Assembly: GCF_947623445.1 (NCBI RefSeq)
Contig: NC_135248.1
Span: 15,013,820-15,077,819, forward strand
Source of the DNA: Clavelina lepadiformis
Taxonomy: Eukaryota; Chordata; Ascidiacea; Aplousobranchia; Clavelinidae
Reading direction: 5' to 3'
Length of the DNA stretch: 64,000 nt
Position numbers and translations under genes: made by a program. The notes beneath the pieces are model-generated. The model was not told the DNA's origin. It was given only the letters and a program-made list of their open reading frames with translations, and made no database searches. Shown in pieces: positions 21,836-32,766 of the stretch; the first letter of the stretch is position 1; each line of letters begins with the position of its first letter.

Positions 21836-24800
21836 CGGAATACCACAATTTATTCTTAATCCGGCTGTTGAACTTCTCTGGATGTTTCTCTCGCATCACA
21901 TGGGACTTCCAGCAGACAAAAGCATCCTAGAAAACATAAATCCGTAAGGGTATGATACCATGACTTGTGACATCATAGGTGATGATGTAGATGCGTCTTA
22001 CCACATCGATAGAAAAGTAATTGTTGAAGATAGAAAATGGCAGTGGATCTCCAGCTGCTAAGGCATAGGGGTTCGGACGCAATTTAATCTTCCATCTATC
22101 TAACATCACCTCTTTGCTCGACTCTATTTGATAGAGGATCTTTTGGATGCTCTCGCCCTCGTACCCTTAACACAGAAAAAGATCGCCCCAGAGCATGCTG
22201 CGAGAAAGATCATTTCCCGTCCCAAGTGGACGTTTTTCTTGGATGGAAAGTAGCATATCACGAAATGATCGTGATATGAAAAATAGGCCTAAGCGTCACG
22301 ATTAACAAAACAATATAAAAAGTGCAACAGGTAAAGGGGCAGTAAATTAAAGTGAAATAATTCATTGAACATGTGTTATGAGAACCACTTCTACTTGACC
22401 CGACCGAGCATATTGTAATTTATAATGTTGCGATTACAATTACTGGAAAAACAACCGACCTATGCAGTCCAGGACCCATCTAACGGTGCCATCTCCTCCA
22501 CAGCAGAGGACTCGGAAGTCGCTGACGTCATGGAAGAAGTTGAAGCCTGGCATCGGGCCGCCTTTGCTCAGGTCATAAACTTGACGGGGGTTGAAGATTC
22601 CTTGCAGTTTTCTTAATAAATTAAAATATTTTTATAGATCAAATTTAGTGCATTTTTGGTTTATTTTTTAGAGATATTTGTATCTGTATTTATACCTATT
22701 ACTTATATTCTGTTCTTTTCCAAGCATTACAATTCTATGAAGTATTGCTCAGTCTTAAGTGTTAAAATTGTACTTTACTTATCTAACAAATTTTCCGCTA
22801 TAAATTCCTCATCTCAAGCTCTCACCTGACTCCCTGCTTCCCTCCACTTTTAGGGTTGATAAAGATGAGAAGAGGATGAGTCCCTGGCAGAGGAGTGATC
22901 TGGAGTCCTTGCCCATCCCAAGACATTGGGTTCATTCTACGTGTTGCTGAACGTGCAGAGAGAAATGACTCACAAGTAGGAGCAGATCGGTAGCAGTCTT
23001 AGTTATTAATCTTAGTCACTGACCAACTTCCTTGCCGAGTCGAGATGCAGCGGACACTGAAGCTGAACAACCCTCATCTGACGTAGCTTCTCTTTCCTGA
23101 AACCGAAAAAGTACTAATGGTCACAACGAAGAAATTTTAAAATAGGTTTGAAAGGATTATAATTGATGTAAATTAATCCGGATGTTCACAATTATAAGAG
23201 TCTAACCATAGTACCAGCAAGGTAAGTCGTATACATATCGGTAGAAGCAAGTGGGGTCTCATTTCACCAAAATCGCAGTCGGTTGGATAGCGTACGGTGC
23301 AAGCAGCGTGGAACTAAAAAGAAATGTTATACCCGGATAGAGAATGAGTCGTAGCCTAGCATGCTCCAATATTGAAGCAAAGCACTCACTGCTCTATGGC
23401 ACCAACGACACTGACGACCAGTTATTGCCTTTTTGATCGGTTTTTTGAATTTCTTGCAAGGATCTTTTTGGTTCGCGGCCACCCAGACATGTTCTGTTTA
23501 GATGCAATGAACAAACCGTATTAGGACCTTTGTTAAGTAGAAGTATCGTATTTAAGAACAAAAATGCAGTAAACAACATTGTACCAGTGAGGAGCTTCTT
23601 GACTTGGTGTATGTTTCGATACATTTTGTAGTTACTTCGTTAACACAGCGCTCATGTATTGTTGCACACTGGAAAGGGAATAAGTTAAACCTTAAACTAC
23701 GTACAAATAATGACCTTGTATGACTGGGGATCAATTTTACATTTAATAAAAAGCCGCCTTTTGGTATTGGTACCAATGTAATAGAAAAACTTGCGTTCAA
23801 GAGATATTGGTAAAAGTAAACAAAGATAAACGTTAAATGGCACAGCACGTTAGATATTTGAAAGATCAGTTTTAACCGAAAAACAAAATATAAGACATGT
23901 TAGATATGTAAGCAGCTTACAAGAACAAGAGAGGCCCTGTTTTCGCACACCAACCAACGGGCTAAAGCACAAATTGCAATTAGCAGAGAAGTTGAAGTGT
24001 TTTAAACTCCAGGCATGACTTCCGTCATCTTTTACGTTCTGATGTCGAAATATAAAAAGTCCAATTTATTTAAAGCTATTTCGTGGTAGGTTTTCATGCA
24101 ATTAAGAAATTAATCACTGATAATAAGTTAAGATCTTACAGTGTCCAGGCCAAGGAAAACGAGCAGTGGTACGCTAGAGAGTCCACCCCGGATCCATTCC
24201 TGGAGAGTCACGGCACCATCTCTGTCATAGTCTATCGCCTGCAACATCTCCTGGAGGATCTACAGTGAGAAAAAACCTTAATTTTGTACCGCAATTGTTT
24301 TTCTCGTTACTTGATATCGATCCACTCAAGTCTACTTTGTTAGTAGTAATTTACACCACCAACCACAAATCTTCAATTTTCACAAATCATACTCACTGAC
24401 CGGCCTAAGCTCGGTGACATCCCATTCTAGATACTTAGCAACGTGCATCATTTGAGTGACGATCCGTTCCATTTCCTGGAAGGACAGTTAAAATGAAGAC
24501 ATATAAACAAAACGCATTAATACATCGGACGTATGTAAATAGCAGTCGTTGGTAAATGAAAAGATGACAGGATATGATTTCAAAGCAGCAACACCGTAAC
24601 TTAAAAATGAGGAATATGATATGATATGAAAATAGTACCACGCTGTCCAATTGTCCGTTGGCATCAGTGTCGTAGAGTTTGAAAACAACTAAAAAACAAT
24701 GTGACATAACAGGCATAATATTAGGTGGGAATTAGTGAAGCTATAGTTGGACAAACTTAGTAAAAACATTAATCTTATTTTGCAATGCGTTTGGCATATT

Positions 24801-25216
24801 TACAAACGACCTATGGCTCATATATACTTGTTTATTTCCGTGTTATTAATAAGCTATCATCACAATTCTTCATCGGAGCATAAACACTGCATTGTGGGTT
24901 GTATAATACAAATAAGAACCAAATTCTCATGAAGTGGAATGAACAAAGCAATTTGCAACTTCAATTTACATTGCAGCTTGTCCTCAGGCCTTCCTCCTTC
25001 CAGCAGAGAGAGATGACAAACAATGTCTTTCACATGAATCACTTCATGGGCAGCTGGAGGCTGATCCGCCTTGGAAGGACTTTTGCCTGATCAAAGGTAA
25101 GCGAAGAAATAAAAAAAAGGAGCTCAACAAACAAATATTGCTGCTTTGAAAAAGGAAACTACACTTAATCATTCATGCGTATTTAACAAAACCAATGTAT
25201 TTTCAGATGCTTATAC

Positions 25217-25750
25217 CAGACGATGGAGATAACGATAAAAGCCTGCTCCTGAAAGTTTTCTTCGTTGGTGAGTTTCCTTTAGATGGATGTGAAGTTTGAC
25301 TGGAACTGGTTGCAGCCCCTGTTTTAAAACATCCAGTTGCTCCGTGAAGAGTAAAATTTGGCACAAGACTGAGCGTTTTTGCAAAGCAACCAACTGATTT
25401 ATCTGGTTTAAACAAAGTGTAGCATTTTCCACAAGTTACCACATTATGGCGACAACGGCTTTAAAACTTTTTCCGTCAACACTTTCTTCACTGGAGATTT
25501 TGCTTGAACATCACTTTTTTGAGTGGAGTCGGTTGCAGCTGCTATATTAGAAAAAGCAACTTTATTATATAATACACCAAGAAACAGCCAACACAGGTAA
25601 CCTATAACCAATGGCTAGTTTAAACAAAGCATAAAGTAACAAAGCTTATTAAATTTTGAACATATTATGGCTTCATAACTTTGTTCAACATTGTTTTCGA
25701 TGATGATTATGCTTTGAAATCAATTGTTTGGTTACGATCAGTTGCAACCG
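25217..25750 (-). repeat. Triplicated linker exon in the kinase duplicate
   Basis: Three versions of the exon that occurs once in the intact kinase (39919-40017) lie in tandem: 25662-25750, 25440-25541 and 25217-25318. All begin with a short run that includes GTTGCAAC or GCTGCAACC after an AG acceptor. The last two are each 102 bp. The version at 25217-25318 is fully open and ends in the right phase to join the next exon. The one at 25440-25541 has TAA two codons before its end, and the one at 25662-25750 has two stops. A fourth scrap (TGGCAGCTTTC on the minus strand) lies near 25806. Confidence 0.65.
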
Positions 25751-26536
25751 CTTTATTCAACAACATGAGCATTTACTAATAAAGATGTAAGATTTTTTGA
25801 AAGCTGCCACTGTATATTCACCTTATTAAAGGAAATACCTCGTTTAAGCTCAGAATGACAGTAAGGTTACATTGGGAAAAGAGTAAAATCGAACATGGCA
25901 CAAAGATACGAAATAGAGACTAGAATTTGCCGGTAATTTAATTTTAGCACTCTCGTGTATTTACCAGTAGCCTTGGGTTTCATTGAAACATTTTTTCTGA
26001 AAAGAGCGGAATAAGTGGATGCAAAAATCATCCGGAAGTTCGGTTTCAAAGTAAGTTTCCATGAAAATTTTAAAGCCTGTGTAATCAATCGTCTGCAAAT
26101 GGGCAAAAATCATTTCTTTTAAAGGGCATTTTGAATGTTATGAACTTATTACTGTTAATACTTTTAAAACTGAACAAGTTGGGATATCTTACAAATCAAT
26201 TGTCATCACCTCTTCTTTGTTATAGTTGGACAAAATTCCATCTTCGTCGAATTCTCGCAGCACATCAGATAACTTCTTTGACGAATCTGGGAAAATTTAG
26301 TTGCAACTTGTGAAATATTTTTAAATCAAATCAATTTAAAAAAATTAAAATTTTGCAATATAAGACACAAAAATGTCCTCACATTCGATATAAGTCTGCA
26401 ATCTTTCAAATTCTTCCGAAGTTAAAGTCACAAATTCGCTTTCTGAAGTCACACTCGACAATGAAGCTTCGGCGGTTATCAGTGTAATAAAGGCTGGATC
26501 TGCTGTATTTACGAATATAACGCTTAGGATCTGCAA

Positions 26537-27486
26537 AAATCAAAACATACTTTGTCTCTGCCGACAAAACTCCGCAAAAAACTAATCGCTTAGTAATTTT
26601 GAGTCTGCTTTCGTACCAAAAAGACTTTATTTAAATTTACTCCAAACAGACTCCATATTTTTGCGAAACGTAAAAAGGATAAGGCAACTTCCAGGATAAG
26701 GGTTGTAGTCCTTTATTTCGCAGGAACAAAGGACTGAATCGAACAAATCCGACACAGTCAGAATACAAAATCGAGCTGTTACTCCAAATCCAAAAAGGCA
26801 GTGAGTTATGCGAGATAATTACCAACATTGAAATTATTCTTAGATTTACGTCACTGAAAAACCGCCTTGAATACGGGTCCTAAACCACTTATCCCTAAAC
26901 TCTTCAAGTCATTCGAACAGTTCAAAAATACCCAACATATAGGAGCTATGAGCAATACCATGAACAATAAAACTACCCATTAACTACAAAATCAAAAACA
27001 CAAACTACCAAATGGTTCAAACGACGTACACAATTTATTTGGTCTGGATGAAGAATGTCTAACTTCACTTAACATCGTCCTTTGCCAAATCATAACTGAC
27101 TTACGGTTCATCAACAATTGTACAAAAGAACAAGAATAACGCGTCAAAAATGCAATCAACGGGGACGCGTCTCTTCATTGACGCCGTGGAAAAACGGATC
27201 TGGCCGCATATTTATGAGACTAATTACCAGCGGTGTTCAATTAACATTCCACAATCAACATATTAACAAAATCAATATCGTTGATAGTTCCAACGCTTTT
27301 CGTTCTATGCGCTCCGATACTTCTATGCAAACGTTTTTGCCAGCAAGCTGACATCAAACACGTCAACTTTCTAATCGCTTCTGGATATGAATTGAAAACT
27401 GCAAATGCATTACGAAGCTGCTTAACTTCGCTATTTGTATATAAGATATCTGTACATCAGATGTACATCTGTGTATATTAGGGTTG
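26537..27486. other. Spacer without recognisable gene
   Basis: Holds the 5' flank of the kinase duplicate. No repeat, RNA gene or conserved open frame is evident. Confidence 0.45.
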
Positions 27487-28030
27487 CCATACGTCAGGAT
27501 TTTCCCTGACATGTCAGGGATTTTAGTGTTCAAATCCGCGTCAGGGAGAAATGCTAAAATGTGCTTAAAAGTCCGTAATTTTCAATTGTCTTTCAGTCCA
27601 GGTTTTTCTAGGTTGCCACCTTTTTCAACTTTTTCTAGGTCGCGAACATTCTCAGCGTGTTAAAACTGTCTGCAACTCGTTTATGACGTAAGTTGTTTAG
27701 TACCTTTTAAGATGAACAGCCTTAGGGTTTGGCTTATTCTAGTCGTTGAAGTCGTTTATGGAATGTTGCATCAGTGACGAAGAATTTACTGCACAGCCAG
27801 CACATAAGAAATGGTGCAGGTATTTGCAAAAGTCAAGAAACGCTGAATGTCACTCAGAATTACTAAGGGTTGCCCAGTTTTTCTTTGCTGTGGCGTCATA
27901 CAACGCAAATGTTGAGCGGGTGTGTTCACTGATGCGGAGTCAATGGAAAATAGAAAGAAGTAAGATAACCATTGAAGCAAAGAAAGGAATTTTAACACTT
28001 CAGTACAACTTCAAAAGCATGTCTTGAAGG
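27487..28030 (+). mobile_element. hAT DNA transposon relic (transposase C-terminus)
   Basis: The open frame 27746-28027 reads like the hAT C-terminal dimerisation region: LRVAQFFFAVASYNANVERV, then SLMRSQWKIERSK and a short helix ending at TGA. The NxxVERVxS pattern and the following W..ER are typical of the family. The zinc finger and catalytic part are absent. The left side starts with GGGTTGCCATACGTCAGG and a dyad GTCAGG-ATTTTC-CCTGAC, which resembles a hAT terminal region. No matching right end was found, so the right limit is set at the stop codon. Confidence 0.65.
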
Positions 28031-28393
28031 GAATTGTATGTGTAAGTCCAACAAGAGCTTTTTGAAATAAATCAGATCTTCGAAAAAGAACGATTGGTAT
28101 GAGGGAGAGTAGAGTATTGTTTATAAACTACTATACGTTCATTACTTGTAATTACCTTGGAGCGTATTTTGTAAAATTTCTGTGCTAATTTTCGTTTTCA
28201 TAAATGTTACCGTTTACAAGAAAACTTGCAATTCGTGTATTGCAATGCAACATTTCTTTGCTGTTTTTGTATTGTTTGGTGTTTAAAAGCAATGGCAGCA
28301 ATGTAGTTTGGTGATATTCTAAAGTTAGTCAATGCTACTGAGGTAAATTTGTCAGGGATTGCGCATTATCAAATATGGTAAACGTAATTTAGC

Positions 28394-28448
28394 TAACCAT
28401 CTTAACCATCTTAACCATTTTAACCATTTTAACTCGTTTAACTCGTTT
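28394..28448. repeat. Short tandem repeat of TTAACCATC type
   Basis: Five imperfect 9-10 bp copies run TAACCATCT, TAACCATCT, TAACCATTT, TAACCATTT and TAACTCGTTTAACTCG. This is simple sequence with no coding role. Confidence 0.7.
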
Positions 28449-29207
28449 TCATCATGTGTTAACATTTTTGCACGTTTTAAGCCTTTACGCTTTGCTGCTT
28501 TTTCCACGTCATTGTCTGCCGGCTAAACTCTCTTTTCTTTACGTCTTAATATTCAGCATTTTTTTGTCGTTTTTCCACTGAGTCACGAAATGACGACATG
28601 ACAGGACGACATGACAGGAGGACAAATTATAAACGATGCCATCGATGCCCGGCACCCGGATATGGTTTAACAGTAACAGACGTATCGCCGAGTTATTAGA
28701 ACAGATGCATTTAACATGCTTAAAATGATTTAAAATATGTATCGTAACACTGTGCATGGTTAGAGTCTTCTTTGCTGCACTCCCAGATCAGGATTTAGTA
28801 ATGCGTAAATAATTCCTTAAGAAATGGAGTGAAGCTAAAAGCATTAACCATTATAGCGGCGAGATTTGAAGGAAAAAAGTGACAAAGGTCTTCGCGACGG
28901 CATGTGCGTTTGAAAACGTTTATAGTTGAGTAATGAACGCAACCTGCAATCGGCAAATGTCAGAAAAAGCAATCAAAAAAGATTTGAACACGTCTTAATG
29001 ATGTGTTCTTAAAAATGCCTTATCGTAAGTCGTAATACGGGAAAAACGTGAAAGTTAGTTTCATCCAACTCTGCTTACATGAGTCTGTTGTTACATCGGG
29101 TTTTAATCGCATTTGCACTGTTAACACTGGGACTGGCATTAAATGTGTTTTGATTTTTGGTCACAAGGAACTAATCTTAACAGTGCTAACACGTTGGTGT
29201 TTAAACA
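28449..29207. other. 5' flank of racemase-family gene
   Basis: Contains a small duplication GACGACATGACAGG at about 28592-28618. No TATA box is obvious. No gene is seen before the ATG at 29208. Confidence 0.45.
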
Positions 29208-30929
29208 ATGGAAAATATTGTGATAAATACCGTTGAAATGCACACTGGTGGAGAGCCTTTGCGAATAATTAAATCTGGATATCCTGAAATTGTTGGTAAA
29301 ACAATCCTAGACAAGCGAAAGTTTGTGAAAGATAACTTGGATGCTTTAAGAAAGTGAGTGCCGAGAAAAATGGCTGAAATTATTGGCTTAATCACTGTAT
29401 ATTGCTGCTGCTTAACTGGTATTGTTATCTTCACGAAACATTGTTCATTGTTGCCTAGATTTCTCATGTATGAACCACGCGGCCATTATGATATGTTCGG
29501 AGCAGTTCAAGTTGTACCTGACATAGCAAATGCTGACGTGGCCTTTCTTTTCATGCACAATGAAGGTTACGGCACAATGTGCGGTCATGCTGTTATCGCT
29601 CTCGGAAGGTGAGTGCAGGTGCATACTCCAGCCACGTATCAACATTTATACATGACTTTAGCATATTTTGCCACAATAAAAATTATCTTTTTCATCGAAA
29701 AGAGCTGAGACCCGGTGGGTTTGAGTTTTTAAGTAAATAGATTTTGCTTACACGGACTACCGGCTTTGATGATATAGGGTGAAATTTGTCCTGTAATTAA
29801 CGTTGCTTTAGATATTGTGTTGACAATAAGCTTGTGCCTTATAAGGAACCTGAGAGTGAAATAAACATTCAATGTCCATGTGGCTTGGTAAAGGCATTTG
29901 TTAACTGCGCAAATGGGCTTACAAGTTCTGTCAGATTTAGAAGTGTTCCTTCCTTTACAGTTAAGTCAGGTGAATTGATGAAATTTTTAATTGTCTGTGG
30001 TGTATAGTAATAGCATTTTGTTGCAGTGGTGGTTATATGGTTATTGTAATAAATTTTCATAGATATTGAGGTTTCTGTGCCCGCTTATGGTACTCTAAAA
30101 GTTGGCGTTGCGTATGGTGGAGCGTTTTATGCATTCTTGCCATTGAACGATGTGGGGCTAAACGAAAACTCACCAATTGACCAGATTAGATCAGCAGCAA
30201 GCTCCATTGCAAGTGTTGTGAAAGCGCAGGTTGGTCCGACATTATATAGACAGAAAAATAAACTTATGTATCAAACTTTTAATCACTTGTTTGAAACAGG
30301 AAGCAATAGTGCACCCAGAGAGTGCGGACTTGAGTTACCTGTTTGGAGTAATATTCACTGATAATATGACTGGACCATATTTCGATTTAACTGTGTTTGC
30401 TGATGCCCAAGTAAGATATTTTAATATGTGACTAAATTTCGATGTTTCTCAAATATTCTTACTAACTCATCGTAACTCTAGTCGTTACACAGTAACAGTT
30501 TTGTAGTTGTGTTCGTTCTGTGTCTATCAAGGTTGACAGAAGTCCATGTGGTTCTGGTTGCACAGCTAGGGTGGCTTTGCTTTATCATAAGAAATTGATA
30601 AAGCTTGGTGAAAGTGTTGAGATTAAAAATCGTTTGACAAATTCCTCGTGAGTGTGCACTGCATTTTTTGATTTGAAATTATGAGATTTTTAATTGATAT
30701 TTTTTTAATTGACTTATTATTTATTTATTAACTATTAGGCCTATATCATTTATTGAAAGTCATCACAGCCATGTAATACAGGTTCAGAGCAACTGCAGTT
30801 GAAGAGACTCATTGTGGTGAGTACAGTGCAGTTAGAGTTGAGATATGTGGCAACGCCTACTACACTGGAACTGCCACGTTTACAGCTGAAGCACAGGATA
30901 ATTTGAAAGAGGGCTTCTTGATTGCATGA
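29208..30929 (+). CDS. Proline racemase / hydroxyproline dehydratase family enzyme with two catalytic Cys
   Basis: Seven exons in frame: 29208-29353, 29459-29608, 29812-29969, 30063-30229, 30300-30410, 30532-30647 and 30782-30929, giving 331 residues. The start has VEMHTGGEPLRII. Exon 2 carries the first catalytic motif HNEGYGTMCGHAVIALGR with Cys90, exon 4 has GTLKVGVAYGGAFYAFLPL, and exon 6 has DRSPCGSGCTARVALL with Cys250. The order and length match animal trans-3-hydroxy-L-proline dehydratase (L3HYPDH, about 354 residues in human). However, human L3HYPDH has Thr where Cys250 stands. Family knowledge links a Cys pair to racemase or 2-epimerase activity and Cys/Thr to dehydration. I therefore infer an epimerase or racemase of proline or hydroxyproline, and withhold a gene symbol. 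No signal peptide is seen; it is probably cytosolic. It stands on the strand opposite to both kinase copies, between them. Confidence 0.92.
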
Positions 30930-31070
30930 ATAAGTAACGTGTTGTCAATACTTAAAGCCTTGTTATTGTCAAGTGCTAGACTGACTGAACAGGCTGTCAT
31001 TTTTATTAATTTTTAATCTGCATTTTGTACATTGAATCATGTTCCAGGCTTGTATAGTTAAAGTTTTGGC

Positions 31071-31076
31071 AATAAA
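31071..31076 (+). other. Polyadenylation signal of racemase-family gene
   Basis: AATAAA lies 142 bases after the TGA at 30927-30929. Confidence 0.55.
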
Positions 31077-31259
31077 CGAACGTTCTATGCGGTGGTGTGT
31101 GAATTGTCCCAGATGAACTTCCCAACTTTTAGTCAAAATTTCGAGTGGCCAAAAACGATAACTCAAAATTTACGGTAATTGTGAGTTGTCACTTGAAATT
31201 GTTGAGTTGGGTTTTTGATCTAGACTTGAGTGACGGCGTGCAGTTTAAGCTTCGATCAG

Positions 31260-31530
31260 CACTCAACTTACGTTTTTCATCTCTAGCTCAAGAGGTATTT
31301 GTGATCCGCCTTTGTCGTAACGGGTACACCGATAGAAGTAGTCGCGAGATCTTTCATAAGCCCAAGTGGCTGCAAGAGCTCCTTTCTTGATCCATTTAAT
31401 ATTGCCCCAGGAGCATGTACTACTGAAAAAATACCATTCCCACACTTTGTCGGAGAAGAGCACCTAGGCCTCCATTGAAAGCGTCTGTTGAAACCGCCAT
31501 TTCCCGGTGCAGGTTATAATGATTAAAAAC
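31260..31530 (-). mobile_element. Fossil Ty3/gypsy-type LTR retroelement fragment (RNase H region)
   Basis: Two short stretches on the minus strand resemble the RNase H part of Ty3/gypsy polyproteins: STDAFNGGLGALLRQ (family pattern DAS..GLGAVL.Q) and KKGALAATWAYERSRDY (pattern EKEALA..WA.E.F..Y). The piece is broken and lacks all other parts. No LTRs were found around it. It is an old fragment. Confidence 0.5.
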
Positions 31531-32766
31531 AGGAGAACTATTAAGTTTTATCATTAACTTAAGTATGAAGGTTAATATTAAAACCTGCGCTTTGATAAAC
31601 AACTGTGAAAAGGTTCTACAAAAAACTTGTGAAAGCTATTCTAGTAGCCTAATTACGTAACAGTGACCGCTGTTGAGTAGGACTGTAAAATTTGGCAATT
31701 TGGCAAAATTTGCAGTTTAAGAAGGTTTTGTTCATGAATGGACACTTTAACAGCGTCCGGTCCACTTTACAACACACTTCGTGTCCTTATTTTGAACCCT
31801 GCAGCTTGCAGCACATTCTGGGTGAGGAGGGGGTTGTACTCTTCGACTCTTTCTTCTCGAGTTTATTTTTCTCTTTCAACTCCTCGGCGAACGTTATGTT
31901 TTCTGCGCCACCCGCTTTGACGGAAAGATGCCAAGTTAAATCCGAGCGCTTGCAGTTTGAACTTCATTTCGTATGTTTCGTTTATTTCTTTTCATTTTGA
32001 ACAAAGTTCTTTAGTGCAAAGCTTCGCTCACTTATTTTACTAAGCTGGCGCCTATGGTAACAGGTTATAAAAAACAAACTACACATTATGATTTCTGTTT
32101 TAACAAGAAGTTGCCATCAACACTACATTCACAACTTGTGTTAAACTTAAAGAATACTCAATAACTTGTCGATGAACAAAAACCATGTTTGTTTTGATCT
32201 CGTTTTGATAAAAGAAAATTACGAAATAAAAGTAAGTGAATGACGTCAACAGGTTGAGTAATTTTGCATAAATATTTATACAAAATAAAATTGACAACCT
32301 ACACTCGTACAGATAAAATTGAAGATAAAAAATTACATGTTACAGCACACCAAATACTGCTTTGCAAATCAAGCTACAGATTTCCAATCACCTTCAGTAT
32401 ACTTTAAGTAAAACAAGAAAACGTTGTAGTAAGTGCGATTAAAACGAAGGAATGCAAAAGTTTCTTGATAACAATTCCAATAAAAACTCGTTGGTGACGA
32501 AACAAACTAAAATGGTTTAAACTCAAATCTGGTATTCTAAAATTAGGAACATGTACAATGAAAACGAACATGTAAATCAACAATCGCTTTACCTGTCTCT
32601 CCTACAGGTGTTTGTGGCAATCGATAAAAAGATAAAACTCTCGTAACATGAAGGATGCCCAAAGCGGTGGATCAAGTGGAGAGCTTCTAATAAAACTAGG
32701 TAGGTAGATAATTTAGTACCATGACACCTATGTTGGACATTAAGGGATTTGTAAGCTTTCATGAAA
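31531..32766. other. Spacer downstream of the intact kinase
   Basis: Holds the 3' flank of the kinase (minus strand). The open frame at 31692-32000 (plus) shows no family motif. Nothing else is supported. Confidence 0.45.

Larger units (their letters stand above)
21522..26452 (-). pseudogene. Decaying duplicate of type I diacylglycerol kinase
   Basis: Most exons of the intact kinase at 32767-42920 recur here in the same order and strand, often with identical lengths (77, 117, 50, 75, 120, 118, 99, 82, 164 bp). They encode an RVH-like N-terminus, two EF-hands ([22 protein letters not shown]), a C1 domain, [17 protein letters not shown] and [10 protein letters not shown]. Damage compared with the intact copy: the start ATG is GTG (26452, though an in-frame ATG stands at 26536); exon 3 is 128 instead of 127 bp through an extra A; exon 4 is not found; exon 5 is triplicated; two C1 exons are 84 and 104 bp instead of 89 and 117; the exon with LGTGNDL has lost its first part and its donor, leaving about 20 bases before the next exon; and most of the accessory domain after NKLWYS is deleted. 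The final exon (ISHENQATMLMAPP) is still open. It is best read as a pseudogene. Confidence 0.8.

Noticed and set aside
23585-24260. Treating the proximal kinase copy as a working gene because its EF-hand and C1 exons are open
   Set aside because: Exon-length changes that are not multiples of three, the lost donor and the deleted accessory domain argue against a full product.
31692-32000. 102-codon open frame on the plus strand
   Set aside because: It is Phe/Ser-rich without motif and lacks splice or promoter context.
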